A stretch of 64,000 bases of DNA from Palaemon carinicauda. Lineage: Eukaryota > Arthropoda > Malacostraca > Decapoda > Palaemonidae. The stretch is from assembly GCF_036898095.1 (NCBI RefSeq), contig NC_090746.1:48985207-49049206 (forward strand), written 5' to 3'. Below, piece by piece: positions 9,627 through 19,886 of this stretch. The translations under genes and the position numbers were made by a program. Position 1 is the first letter of the stretch. Each line of letters begins with the position of its first letter. A model generated the notes under the pieces. It worked only from the letters and a program-made list of their open reading frames with translations, was not told the origin of the DNA and did not search any database.

Positions 9627-10069
9627 ACCCTTCTTTTCTAAAAAGAAAAGATCTTCACAGTATCCTTTCGAAGTACTGTATCTGTAGCACCATGCTCAAT
9701 GTTACAAGGAATGTTCGCCATCTTGGATATGGCGCCGTTGTGATACTCAATAGTAGTATGAGAACTAGGGTAACCTTGATACGGCTCCCCTTCTATTCTG
9801 CCACTTTACCCCTCGAAGCGTAAATGCTATTAGGGGTGCAGATTGCTATGTGGCGTGTCAAGAATACGTCCTCTGATATTATGCGATATCCTTGTGAGAA
9901 ATTTAAGGATATTCGCGCCAGGAGTTAGAATTCTGGATACCTAAAGGTAAAATTCTCTGGGAATATCACTGTAGTACATATATCCCTTAGGAAGCTACTT
10001 AAAGAACTTCCATCAGGACGACATGGCTATCTCACCCAAAAATAGACTTTTCGCTTCGCTCAAAATCCG
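9605..10069 (+). repeat. Right inverted terminal repeat of DIRS-4
   Basis: An inverted copy of about 8638-9000, ending in CTCACCCAAAAATAGA, then TTCGCTTCGCTCAAAATCCG at 10,050-10,069. Confidence 0.8.
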
Positions 10070-11611
10070 ATTTTATTCCTCTTCCTAAATGTGACTTTAC
10101 TTTTCGTATACGCAAGGTCCCCCGGCGGTACCATCCATGGCCGCGGTCCTCACCTGAGTTAGGCTAGCCTAACTCGCATATCTATACGTTAGTAAAGTAA
10201 TTCCCCATGTATAACCTCGCCCTATCGTTCCTTATTAATTCAGATGGGGACATACATCCCCTAGAATTTATGGATAAGATTCGATATATATTCTCTTTTA
10301 GAGAAAAGAGGCTAAACCCTTCCTCCCTCCCTGAGCCGCCGCCATTACAGGCAGCAACCTCTATCTTTCATCATTGCCGTTGAGTAGGACTCCGGCTTGA
10401 CCTAGATAGTAATAACACCGTCTTTCTTCTTTGCCGCCGAGTACTCTGGCTTTGAGGTTAGATGGTAATTCAGGGTGCCCTGTCTTGCAGCCGACAGTGT
10501 CGCCGACAGGGGAATCTTTGTTCCTCTGCCGCGCACGATGTCATCGGCGCAAGAAGCCATGCTTCCTTAGTACATGGTCGAAGGTAGGCGGCATACCTGC
10601 CGCCACCTCTCTCCCCTGTGAACTATATGACCCCTCCCCCCCTCTCTATCCTTTAGTGTCGGCCTAGCCGTCACATCATTCTTTCACCAGTACTCAGACA
10701 GTCATCCCGGCTTGCCGGGTTGACTGCGTTGCCGGCTGGGACCCTACCGGCGGGGGTTATGTAGCCGCCTCGGTGTCTTTCCCCCTTATGTCCTTCCTTC
10801 ACAGGAAGTGAATGCCCCGGGGGGAAAGACTGAGCCGGCCCTGATGGCTGCCGGTGGGAAACCCAACATACTGTGAGAATTCTTCAGCCCTCTCTTGGTC
10901 TGCCATCCACAAACCTTGTAGCCAGCAGTACAGCTGGCGGCAGACTTTTGTGGATGGATGGAAGCTAGAATCAGATGGATTCCTCCCCTTCCATTAGAAC
11001 TCTCATTCTGGCAAGGAGATAGTAGGCGGCAGGATAGTCCTCCTACACTTCCAGTTATTGTGCTAAACCATAATAATAGGAAACCCCCCTTTCCATTCTT
11101 TCTCTCTCTCAATCAGTTAGTGCCGCTAGGTACTAACCTAACCCCGGTAGTGTACCTGTAAAATTACAGTATACAACAATACAGTAGTACAAGTAATTTC
11201 TAACATACTCTGTGTATCCTATCACAGTCTATTGTTGGGACCGCATATCATGTTAAGGTTGCGTAATCCCTCAACACCCAGATGAATCCTTTGATCATCG
11301 GGACCCATATAAAACACCAATCAATATTAATATACTACAGGTGGAGAAGTTAGTATAAATATTTACTAATCCTGTCTCTAAGTACTAGAGTCGTTCCACC
11401 CTGTATTCTCCCTTATAGGGAATTTAAATATTACTATTGACGGAGGTCTCAGCGATTGGCTGGGAGAGGAAACCCAGATATGTCTTTCCTATTTCCTTTC
11501 TAGCTTACTATCCTAGGCTATTAATTGTAATAGTAAGTATTACTATTAAATGTATGCATTTATATCAATGATATAAACAACTGAATACTCATCAAATCCT
11601 TTTCCTTCACA

Positions 11612-13605
11612 GGAGGAGCCAATGGTGATGTGTGCAGTTGTGTTCTGCTACCATAAGAGTAAGGACTTTTGTGGGCATACGGCGTGCAGGTCTCATGCCC
11701 CCTGCTGCATCGTATCTGGATCCCTGAGGTATTGGGACCCGAAGGGTTGCTCCAACTGCTCGACCTTACTGACCAACGGCTTTGGAGAAGCCATCCCTGT
11801 CTCCATAGAGGCTAGGGATACAGCAAGGGAAACCCTTCGTAGGTGGGTAAGAGGGTTCCAAATGAACTCTCCGGGACCTTACCTGCCCAACGAATCTCTC
11901 AGGTGCCTTCTGTTCCCTAAGGCTCAACCTAGTGCGGTAGTGCCCCAGGAACAGGTCCAGCCTCCCTTCATCCAACTGAAGATCGATGCGGGCATCCACA
12001 AGGCACTTGAAGGCATGGACATCCACCAAGAACGGATGTCGGAAGTGTCTACCGACACTGAACAGGACCTACTGCAAGAAGGCCCTGAAGAAAACATGGT
12101 TCAACCACCATCGGAGGAAGAAGGATCCGTTTCGACAGTGACTGAGGGCTCCCAGTTCACCATGACGCCATATCAACCTATGCCGTCAACCTCTTGAGCC
12201 CCAACTACCCAACCGACTACAGTACACAGGTCGACAAGAGCGAGGCGCTCCTATCGTCAATCCAGAAGATGTTGGAAGTGTTCCGGAAGGGACAAGAGGA
12301 GATGAAACAGGCCATCCAGCAGACGAAGAGAGAGGTACAAGAAGGGAACCGCCTCGAACTTCCAGGGGCAATACTAAACCCCTTAAAGTATCAGACCTCC
12401 CTCACTGCTCCGAAACCAACCCCTGGAGGTATACGGAGCACATGCCCATGATGAATGGGAAGCTATTCATCTCTGAGAATTTGTGGGCCAAGCCACTTGA
12501 AGATCTTGAATTCTGGCCCAGCTTTTCAGCCTACCCAGATTGTTACGTGAGACTGCGAGATAAACCTACATCCCGTAAGGAGACGGTACCAAAGTAAGTT
12601 ATTGTCTTTGAACGTGACAAGACACAGGCCATCCTTACCAAGACCCTGAAAGGAGCCGGATACACCAACTCCAAAGTCTCAGCACAGAGCAAGAGGCATC
12701 CAACCTTTATTGCTCCTTCCTCCAGAGCTTTCCCCTTTTCGGACAAAGCCCTCAACTGTGTCATTAAAGCAGTTAAAGAGGGCAAACCCTGCCCAATCCT
12801 ATAGGAATGTAAGCCATTCTCTCTAGCTATGCCTACCTGCGAGGAGAAGTGGAAAGATGTACATCTGACCTTCTCCGTCTCGAAGTTGGATCCAGAGATA
12901 GCAGGCCAACAGTTCAACGAGAACCTTACAAAGTTGCCAGATCATCCTCTGAGAAAGGAACAGGAGGCGAAAGAAAGACTTGCTGCCTCCCTGTCTCATC
13001 AGAACTGTTTGGAGGTGTTTGTAGGTCTACATAACGCCCCAGAGATGTACATCGTCTTAGCTAAGTCTCACAGGGGTACCCTTGTGAAAGACTTATTTGC
13101 TTTCATCAGGTCAAGGAGGACCTGTAGAATGCACGTGTTCGCTGCAGCAACGGTGAAACACAAGCCCAGAAAAGTAATTTCATCGTGCATCTGGGGCAAG
13201 GACCTTTTCCCTAAGGAAGTGGTCCAAGAAGTCATCGCCGAAGCAGCCATGGAGAATATGAATCTTCTCCAAAAGTGGGGCATGTCTTCAAAGAGAAAGT
13301 CTCCCTCAGACGGAGGTCCCCAGCCTAAGAACAAGAAGGCAAGAAAACCACGTAGACCTGCACAACTTCCAGCCATGACTATAGCCACGATGCCTCAAAT
13401 GCTAGCCCAGCCTCAAACCACCTTCCAGATGGTCCCTCAACAGCTGGTAGCCAAGTCACCAGTGTTTAACCCAGGCTTTGAGAGGCACTCGACCACCTTT
13501 CTGCCTTACAAAGGTAAAGGCCCAAGAAGAGATTCCTCCGGAAACCCCCCAAGGGGCAGAGGAGGACGTGGTCATGGAAACAGATCCTCAGGAACCCCCA
13601 AGTAA
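11612..13605 (+). pseudogene. DIRS-3 gag-like ORF (Cys/His N-terminus, RGG tail), broken
   Basis: A structural/nucleic-acid-binding protein by position and composition. From 11,612 the frame reads into a metal-site pattern C-x4-C-x7-C-x-H-x2-C-x2-H-x2-C (MCAVVFC...FCGHTACRSHAPC) and a following CSNC pair. A conserved segment (ARETLRRWVRGFQ, GPYLPNESLRCLLFPKA) and an acidic Ser/Glu-rich linker come next. A frameshift near 12,190, a TAA near 12,595 and a TAG near 12,802 break it. The C-terminal half (12,829-13,605, 258 codons) keeps EIAGQQFNENL, KERLAASLSHQ, IWGKDLFPKEVVQEV and a basic RGRGGRGHGNR tail. Homology to classical retroviral capsid is not visible; I call it gag from DIRS gene order. 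Confidence 0.8.
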
Positions 13606-13617
13606 TTAGGGGTTTCA

Positions 13618-14493
13618 GGTGGGGGGCAGACTTTTTCACTTTCGGGATCGTTGGACCCTCGATCCCTGGGCCCACAGCTTAATCACGAATGGACGCGGGT
13701 GGAGTTGGAACGAAATTCCACCCCCTTTTCCAAAATTCTTCCAACACTCCACCCCCTTGTTGGAAGAATATACCTCAGAACTCTTGAACAAGAAGGTAAT
13801 AAAGAAAGTGAAGTCCATCAAATTCCAGGGAAGGCTGTTTTGTGTTCCCAAGAAAGACTCAAGCCGACACCCCTCCAAAGCCCATCACATGGCCTTTGGA
13901 CAAAGTCTTGCACTATGCTTCGAACCTAAACAATGATGATTGTACTCTAACGGATCTAACGCAGAAAGTCATCTTTCGGTTTGCAATAGCCTCAGGGGCT
14001 AGAGTTAGTGAAATAGTGGCCTTATCCAGAGACGTAGACCATATTCAGTTCCTAGACACAGGAGAACTGAACCTTTTTCCCGATCCTGACTTTCTTGCCA
14101 AGAATGAGCTACCCACTAAGATGTGGGGTCCTTGGAGAATCTGCCCACTGAAGGAAGATGTCTTTCTATGCCCAGTAGAGTGTCTAAAGGTCTATCTTCG
14201 AAGAACTTCAGACTTCAAGGGAGGACAGCTCTTCAGAGGCGAAACTTCAGGATCAAACCTATCCCTAAGACAACTGAGAGCAAAGCTCACCTACTTTATT
14301 TGCAGAGCGGATCCTGACAGTACACTTCCAGGTCACGATCCAAAGAAAGTTGCTTCTTCGTTGAATTTCTTTCAACACATGGACTTTGGAAGACTCCGCT
14401 CATACACTGCGTGGAGATCATCCAGGGTCTTTTTACAAATACTATGCGAAGCAAGTACTTGAAATAAAACAATTTCGTGGTGGCAGCGGGTAG
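13618..14493 (+). pseudogene. Fused remnant of DIRS-3: RT N-terminus joined to recombinase catalytic domain
   Basis: The first ~240 bp encode the start of DIRS RT (GGRLFHFRDRWTLDPWAHS, LEEYTSELLNKKVIKKVKS, FQGRLFCVPKKDSS). At about 13,862 this joins recombinase sequence (PPKPITWPLDKVLHYASNL), removing the RT palm, RNase H, the methyltransferase-like region and the core-binding domain. The recombinase part has ASGARVSEIVAL with the first arginine. The H-x-x-R position reads GHDPKK, a lysine where DIRS-7 has arginine. A one-base insertion in a T run near 14,434 shifts the frame just before the YYAKQV tyrosine region, so the true stop is TAG at 14,491. It could not act as a recombinase. Confidence 0.85.
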
Positions 14494-15237
14494 TGTTATA
14501 AAACCCATCGTCTAGCGCTGCGATGAACAGTGAACTGCTTTGGGACTTTCCAGTGCATCGGGTGCATGGGTACACTTACCCTTAAGTGCAAATCACAACG
14601 ATGATTAAAACACTGTTCCATATAGGTGCATATCTGACCAATAACACGAGTGACGAGTGAACGTTTGCGTCAGCGTTTAGGCATTCCCAAAGTCTGTACA
14701 AGTCAGTCAGATTTGGTTTCACATCTACATTGATTGGCATTATTCCGATAATGAGATTACACATTTTTTCTACACGAGAAAATATGGACCTTGATGTGTT
14801 TTCAATGCTGGATCAGATTTATACCCTATAGTAAATACATTTAATAATCTAGTTGCAAGGTAAAAATACTAAACGTATTTGCGTCTTATTGCTGCTATCT
14901 CAGTTGCAGACAAATAAAACATGCTAGAGTTTTAACTAAACCCTAGAAGGGCCCAACTTGAAATCAGGATACAGATTTCCAAGGTATGTTAAAGGTAATC
15001 TCTAAAGTTTTACTTTCCATTCCTATGGAAATTCAAGCCTTGAATCCTTATCGTCGATGTCGACACTTTCCCTGCAGGGGGCAGGAAGCACTAAACCAGT
15101 TCCAGGTTTAGTGGAAATAACAGTTAACTGGAATTTCATATACAGGTCTAGAAGACCAGATAAGGAATCCATTCAAGATAGAAGGCACACACACAAATCC
15201 ACAGATATAGTACTTTCAAATTATTTCTCTAGTATGC
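14494..15237 (+). other. 3' UTR of DIRS-3 with conserved hairpin
   Basis: Non-coding. It contains the conserved hairpin at 15,066-15,087 (CTTTCCCTGCAGGGGGCAGG then AAG) seen in four other copies. No other structure was recognised. Confidence 0.65.
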
Positions 15238-15330
15238 TTCCATCAGGACGACATCGCCGAGCCTAAAAAATGGATTTTGAGCAAAGCGAAGAATCTATTT
15301 TTGGGTGAGAGTGCCATGTCGTCCTGATGG
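15238..15330 (+). other. ICR of DIRS-3
   Basis: The left half, CATCGCCGAGCCTAAAAAAT, complements this copy's own left end. It continues through GGATTTTGAGCAAAGCG into GGGTGAGAGTGCCATG, which complements its right end (CATGGCACTCTCACCC at 15,677-15,692). The matching private variants show that the ICR and both ends evolve together. Confidence 0.8.
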
Positions 15331-15724
15331 AACCACCCTTTTGCTGACCCCACCTGCAACTACTCTATCTGCTCAAAGACAAGTAAAAGGAATGGTGGCC
15401 GGTAGTAATATGGATAGGAGGTCCACCGGGTACTTAGATTGGCACCCCCTTTCTTTCGCCACTCTTCCCCCTTACATCAAAGAGTTAAATCTATTCGGAG
15501 GGAAGATTGCTATGTGTCGTATCTAAAAAATACATCCTTGATCCATAGCGATATCCTTAACTGGATACTTGCGCCAGGAGTTAGAATCCTGGAGACTTTC
15601 GGTTTATTTCTCTGGGAGTATCACTGTAGCAAATATCCCTTAGAAAGGCTACCTAAAGGAACCTTCCATCAGACGACATGGCACTCTCACCCAAAAATAG
15701 ATGTTTCACTTTGCTCAAAATCTG
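15296..15724 (+). repeat. Right inverted terminal repeat of DIRS-3
   Basis: An inverted copy of 7979-8330. It ends with CTCACCCAAAAATAGATG then TTTCACTTTGCTCAAAATCTG at about 15,724, after which unrelated flank begins. Confidence 0.8.
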
Positions 15725-16300
15725 TTATATATTCCTCAGCTAAATCAGGTAAGGAAGTGTGGAATTGTTGGTACTGATTACACTTAGTAGATGGATGACA
15801 TGTGGAATCATATAGGCCTATTGAAAAACTATGCAATGAGAAGATTAAAGCAACTGATGTGATTATAGTTCAGTAGTAGGCCTATAACTTTCATCACTAG
15901 AGAGGGTGATGCATGTTGATTACTTATACAAGGTTAGGTAGGCTGTAGGTTTCAGGTCCAATTTCATCAGATGTTCATCAGAATGTCACTAGGGTAAGTC
16001 CAAGTACCACAGTGCAAACCAACCACAAGAACAGTAACCTCCCCAGTAAACAGTATAAAGTTGGTCTGAGGTGGGACCCATGCAATTTGCCTTCATGTTG
16101 AGTCGATATTAGTTATCATAATATCCCTACAACTCAAAGGAAGATTCAACGTAGGGTAATAAGCTTTCGACTTTTACATTGGCATTGAATGGCTTTTCCA
16201 GCACCAGCACTGTGGCTCAAATTCATAAAGACAAACCAATTCAATCTAATAACTTCGTGTTCAGCATATCAGGTGAGTGTCATATGGGTAAATGTGAGAC
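15725..16300. other. Flank between DIRS-3 and DIRS-5, with a SINE remnant
   Basis: No coding sequence. About 15,945-16,110 resembles the SINE-like repeat at 7786-7978 (shared AATTTCATCAGA, ACAGTAACCTCCCCAGTAAACAG). The rest is unassigned. Confidence 0.4.
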
Positions 16301-16463
16301 TTTTTTGGGCTTAGGCCATGTCATCCTGATGGAAGGTTCCTTTAGTAGCTTCCTTAGGGTATATATGACTACAGTGGATATTCCCAGAGAATTAAACTAA
16401 AGGTTTCCAGAATTCTAACTTCTGGCGCGAGTACCCTTAAGGTAGTCCTTTAGGATATCGCAT

Positions 16464-16796
16464 TGTAAGGGCAGTGAGACAAGCGTCACCAAGATCAACT
16501 GATACTTTATTCAAATGTGCGTGGGAGTATATTGCAAGGTGCGGACGCAAAGGTAGGATGGTGCTGGCACCAAATCAGATTGAATTGCCCGCCAAAACAT
16601 ATGTGTTTTCTTACACTTACAAATATACGAATTATGAGTTAACAGAAACATGTAATGAAATAATACATATGTCAAAATGTAGCTCTGATAGAGCGGAATA
16701 CATATACATGGGAAACCACGGTGTGGCGAAAGGAGAATTCAAATAAATAAACAGTTTGTTGATTTTCTGGACGACGAACGGAGCGGTGTCCTTACA
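16464..16796 (-). repeat. Gypsy 3' LTR
   Basis: A 333-bp terminal repeat, TG...CA ended with the inverted tips TGTAAGG/CCTTACA. It includes AATAAATAA near its minus-strand start. A purine run lies just inside it on the minus strand (complement of the C run at 16,800-16,811), the likely polypurine tract priming plus-strand synthesis. Confidence 0.93.
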
Positions 16797-16844
16797 AGTA
16801 CTCCCCCCCCCCTCAAGACATCGGGCGGCGTAGAGGGCTGATGA

Positions 16845-17470
16845 TCAATCTTCGTATCTTTTCGGGCGTCGGAGGGTTCCTCTTGTTTTTGAACGGAGGG
16901 GCGCGCCGGCAGTCGGCGTAAGGATCTCTTCCTCTTGTCGTCGTTTGATGATTTTTCTTTCGTTGGGCGCCTTGTTTTGAGGTGGCACTCTAGATCTGCC
17001 AGGTCCGGCGGAGGCGGTGTCGCTTCCTTTGAGAAACGCTGGTTTCACGCGGTCTATTGAGACCCAGTCCTCTTGGCCATGGACGTTGAGAAGGAAGGCT
17101 TTCGTTGTCTTCTTAATTACCCGGTAGGGGCCTCGATAAGGTCTAGTTAGTGGCTGTCGATGAGCGTCGACACAGACGAAAACGTACCCGCAGTCATCCA
17201 GGTTTTTTGGCTTGAAGTGCTTGGTTCTGTCCTGGTAAGTTTTGAGACATGGCCTGAACTTCCTGGCGATGTCCCTTAGGTGATCCAGCTGTGTGTCGTC
17301 GGTTGATGAGGGAAAGAATTCGCCAGGAACTGCGAGTGCCTCCCCGTAAACCTTTTCGGCGGGCGAAGGTTCGCCGTCTGCGCGAGGGGCGGTGCGAAGG
17401 CCGAGGAGTACTCAAGGAAGTCGTGATTTCCAGTCCCCGTCGGTGCAGCTCGCCATCAGGGACGCCTTGA
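16845..17470 (-). pseudogene. Gypsy integrase C-terminal region, out of frame with pol
   Basis: Minus-strand translation after the frameshift near 17,490 gives GMVERTHRALK, which includes the third catalytic residue (glutamate) of the DDE integrase core. It then runs through LPWVLLGLRTAPRADGEPSP and a C-terminal section with LTRPYRGPYRV and VSIDRVKPAFL, the GPY/F-type module of Gypsy integrases, ending in a basic tail at 16,845. Two open pieces (17,415-17,194 and 17,048-16,845) cover most of it. It belongs to the pol ORF that precedes it. Confidence 0.8.
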
Positions 17471-19240
17471 GGGCGCGGTGAGTTCTTTCGACCATGCCGT
17501 GGGGTTGTATGCCGTGGTTCTGTGGAGCGTCGTCCCCATCAGGTTCGCCAAAGCGAGCCATATTTCTGAGAGGAAAGTGGGGCCTCTGTCTGTCGTGATG
17601 TCGTCAGGAACGCCAAACCTGCTCACCCAGCTTGATAGGAGGGCTTCGGCGCATGCTTGAGTCGTAGCTTCGGTCATCGGCGATGCCTCCAACCACCTCG
17701 TAGAGCGATCGATGATCGTAAGCAGGTAGCGAGCAGATCCAGAAGGGGGCAATGGTCCCACGACGTCGATGTGTATGTGACCGAAACGTCTTTTTGGCTG
17801 GGGGAAATCGCCTACCTCCGATTCGGTGTGACGGCTGACTTTGCTTGATTGGCAGTTGATGCATGACTTCGCCCATTCCCGGGCGTCCTTTTTTATCCCT
17901 GGCCTGACGAACTTTTCAGACAGAAGGCGAGCGGTGGTGCGTTGTGAGGGGAGTGAAAGTCCATGGATGATATCGAATATTTTCCTTCTACAGGAGGCTG
18001 GTATCCAGGGACGTGGGCGGCCGGTGCTGGTGTCGCAAAGAATAGTTACTCCTGCTGGTCCGAGGGGAATCGCACTTATCTTGAGCGCGGATGGCCCCGT
18101 CAGGTGATCCTGTGCTTCTCGGTCGGTGCGTTGTTCGGTTGCGAGATTGGCGTAGTCGATTCCCAGGTGGATTGCGTCAATTTCAATCCTTGAAAGGGCG
18201 TCCCCGACTGGGTTTTTCTTTCCTGGGACGTAACGTATGGTGCACCCGAATTTGGCGATTGTTGCGATATGACGTTGTCGGGAGGACCATGTGTCTGTCG
18301 ATTTCGTGAAAGCGTGTACGAGGGGATGATGGTCCGTCGCGATTGTGAAGGGAGTGCCCTCTAAGATGTGCCTGAAGTGGCGGACGGCGAGGTAGACGGC
18401 GAGGAGTTCCCTATCGAAGGTGCTGTATCTTGTTTCGGCGGGTTTCAATTTCTTGCTGAAGAATGCCAGCGGTCGAGGAGAACCATCGACGAGTTGCTCC
18501 AGCACAGCCCCACAGGCGACGTTACTGGCGTCGGTCGTTAGTCGCAGGGGCGCGTTGTCGTCGAAATGAGCAAGGGTGGTGGCATTCGCGAGGGCATCCT
18601 TCGTCCGGGCGAATGCCTGTTGCTGGGGCAAACCCCACTCGAGTTTTTTCGCTTTTCCTTTCAGGACGTTGTCGAGGGGTGACAGGGTTTGTGCGATGTT
18701 GGGGATTAAGCGCCTGTAGTAATTGACCATCCCAAGGAACTCCTGAAGTTGGCGGATGGTCGTAGGTATCGGGAACTTTCTGATGGCGTCGACCTTGGCT
18801 GTCATGGGTTTTACCCCGCACGAGGAAACGCGGTGACCAAGGAAATCCACTCCTTTCGCACCGAACGTGCACTTGTCGAAACGTACGACCAGGCTATTCT
18901 CCTGTAGGCGTTTGAGGACGGTGCGGACATGCCTCCGGTGTTCCTCCTTAGTTTTCAAGAATATCAGGATGTCGTCGACGTAGCAGACGCAGAAAGGTAG
19001 GTCACCCAGAATGCTATCCATTAGTCGTTGGAAGGTCGCCCCGGCGTTGCGTAGACCGAAAATTGAGTATGCGAAGGTGCAGGATCCAAACGGCATTACA
19101 ATGGCAGTTTTCGGGATGTCTTCCGGAAATACGGGAACCTGGAAGTAAGACTTGAGGAGGTCCATCTTGGTAAAATACTTCGCGCCGTGCAACGCGTTCG
19201 TTAGGTCCTGCATGTTGGGCAGCGGGTAGTGATCGGGCAT
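17456..19240 (-). CDS. Gypsy pol: RT, RNase H and integrase (partial)
   Basis: A 594-codon open frame. RT covers about residues 1-175 (HYPLPNMQDL, FTKMDLLKSYFQVPV, catalytic CYVDDILIF near 86). RNase H covers about 230-350 (LTTDASNVACGAVLEQ, FDRELLAVYLAVRHF, TIATDHHPLVHAF). The integrase zinc region follows (IHGLSLPSQRTT, SCINCQSSK near 465) and then the core, with HIDVVGPLP and TTDRGPTFLSEIW supplying the first two catalytic aspartates. The last 14 residues are out of frame: a small deletion at TTAYNP shifts the reading frame before the catalytic glutamate. The first methionine is not a true start, since the frame continues from the protease/RT piece upstream. Confidence 0.9.
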   Translation of the reverse strand: MPDHYPLPNMQDLTNALHGAKYFTKMDLLKSYFQVPVFPEDIPKTAIVMPFGSCTFAYSIFGLRNAGATFQRLMDSILGDLPFCVCYVDDILIFLKTKEEHRRHVRTVLKRLQENSLVVRFDKCTFGAKGVDFLGHRVSSCGVKPMTAKVDAIRKFPIPTTIRQLQEFLGMVNYYRRLIPNIAQTLSPLDNVLKGKAKKLEWGLPQQQAFARTKDALANATTLAHFDDNAPLRLTTDASNVACGAVLEQLVDGSPRPLAFFSKKLKPAETRYSTFDRELLAVYLAVRHFRHILEGTPFTIATDHHPLVHAFTKSTDTWSSRQRHIATIAKFGCTIRYVPGKKNPVGDALSRIEIDAIHLGIDYANLATEQRTDREAQDHLTGPSALKISAIPLGPAGVTILCDTSTGRPRPWIPASCRRKIFDIIHGLSLPSQRTTARLLSEKFVRPGIKKDAREWAKSCINCQSSKVSRHTESEVGDFPQPKRRFGHIHIDVVGPLPPSGSARYLLTIIDRSTRWLEASPMTEATTQACAEALLSSWVSRFGVPDDITTDRGPTFLSEIWLALANLMGTTLHRTTAYNPTAWSKELTAPSRRP

Positions 19241-19265
19241 TGTGATGAGGTTGAGCCGCCTGTAG

Positions 19266-19886
19266 TCACCGCAAGGTCTCCAGGACCCGTCCGGCTTTTT
19301 TTACCATGTGTAGGGGCGATGCCCAGGGGCTCAATGCTTTCTTACAGATACCCATGCGTTCCATGTGCTCAAAGGTGCGTTTGGCATCCTTCAGTTTCTG
19401 GGGTGAGAGGCGGCGGAATTTGGCATGAGTAGGAGGTCCTGTCATTGTGATGTGGTGGTAGATCCCGTGCTTGGACGGGGAACCTGGCGAGTGTCGGAGC
19501 TCGGGCTTGAAAACCTCGGGAAATTCTTGTAGGAGGTCGGCGTAGGGGTGCGTCGTTACGGCGGATACGGACATTGTTGCAGGGCCGTATTCTAGGGCAC
19601 GGGACTGGCAGGTTCCCGTGTCGATGAGACGTTTGTTAGCGACATCGACGAGGAGTCCGTGGTGGGCGAGGAAATTCGCACCGAGGAGGGGGCGATTGAC
19701 GTCAGTGATGGCGAAGCGCCAAGAATACGAACGGCCCATGATAGATATATTGAGGGTTCTGATCCCATAGCACCGTATGGGAGATCCGTTGGCGGCGATG
19801 AGTGAGGGAGCGTTTTTGTCGGGACCACGGTCTAGGTCGGACTTAGAAGGTGGGAACGTTGACTGCATTGCGCCGGTGTCTACCAT
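19266..19886 (-). pseudogene. Gypsy protease and RT N-terminus
   Basis: A 206-codon piece. It opens with the aspartic protease active site (MVDTGAMQSTFPPS) and continues with LLGANFLAHHGLLVD, the flap/C-terminal signature of Gypsy proteases. The linker HHITMTGPPTHAKFRRLSP precedes the first RT residues (MGICKKALSPWASPLHMVKK). It ends early because a run of A has one extra base near 19,300; the next frame continues into the 594-codon RT ORF. Upstream, the protease frame is shifted relative to gag, which could be programmed frameshifting or an indel. Confidence 0.88.

Larger units (their letters stand above)
8638..10069 (+). mobile_element. DIRS-4: 1.4-kb non-autonomous mini-DIRS
   Basis: A complete set of DIRS ends without any coding region: left repeat and leader (8638-9085), a 3' UTR (9090-9530) matching that of DIRS-6 at 34,910-35,375, an ICR (9531-9626) and a right inverted repeat ending at about 10,069. 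The right repeat (9605-10,069) is the inverted copy of the left leader, including TTCGCCATCTTGGATATGGC against its complement near 8960. It sits in the intron of DIRS-3, whose sequence continues at 10,070. It shares its leader and 3' UTR with DIRS-6, so both look like one non-autonomous lineage. Confidence 0.85.
8401..11611 (+). other. Presumed intron of DIRS-3 (interrupted by DIRS-4)
   Basis: Runs from GTTGAG after exon 1 to TTCCTTCACAG at 11,611, just before GAGGAG of gag. Without DIRS-4 it is about 1.8 kb. It holds no coding sequence and contains scattered GCCGGC-type motifs (10,500-10,950) and a polypyrimidine stretch before the acceptor. Related introns occur in DIRS-7, -9 and -10. Splicing is inferred from conserved borders only. 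Confidence 0.55.
7979..15724 (+). mobile_element. DIRS-3: near end-to-end DIRS element with deleted RT and nested DIRS-4
   Basis: The left end at 7979 (TTTTTCTGGGCTCGGCCATG) and right end at about 15,724 are inverted copies over several hundred bases. Shared diagnostic stretches include GTACCCGGTGGACCTCCTAT at about 8250 and its complement at 15,414-15,433. Between them lie the leader, exon 1, the intron (hosting DIRS-4), gag, a fused RT-to-recombinase remnant, the 3' UTR with hairpin, and the ICR. The ICR carries this copy's own variant (CGCCGAGCC complements the left end's GGGCTCGGC), which ties both ends to one element. Most of pol is deleted, so it could move only with help. Confidence 0.88.

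Noticed and set aside
10431..11161. Small ORFs in the DIRS-3 intron (also 22,898-23,611, 30,655-30,888, 31,058-31,333, 42,939-43,511, 45,841-46,458).
   Set aside because: They are not conserved between intron copies and show no recognisable motif.
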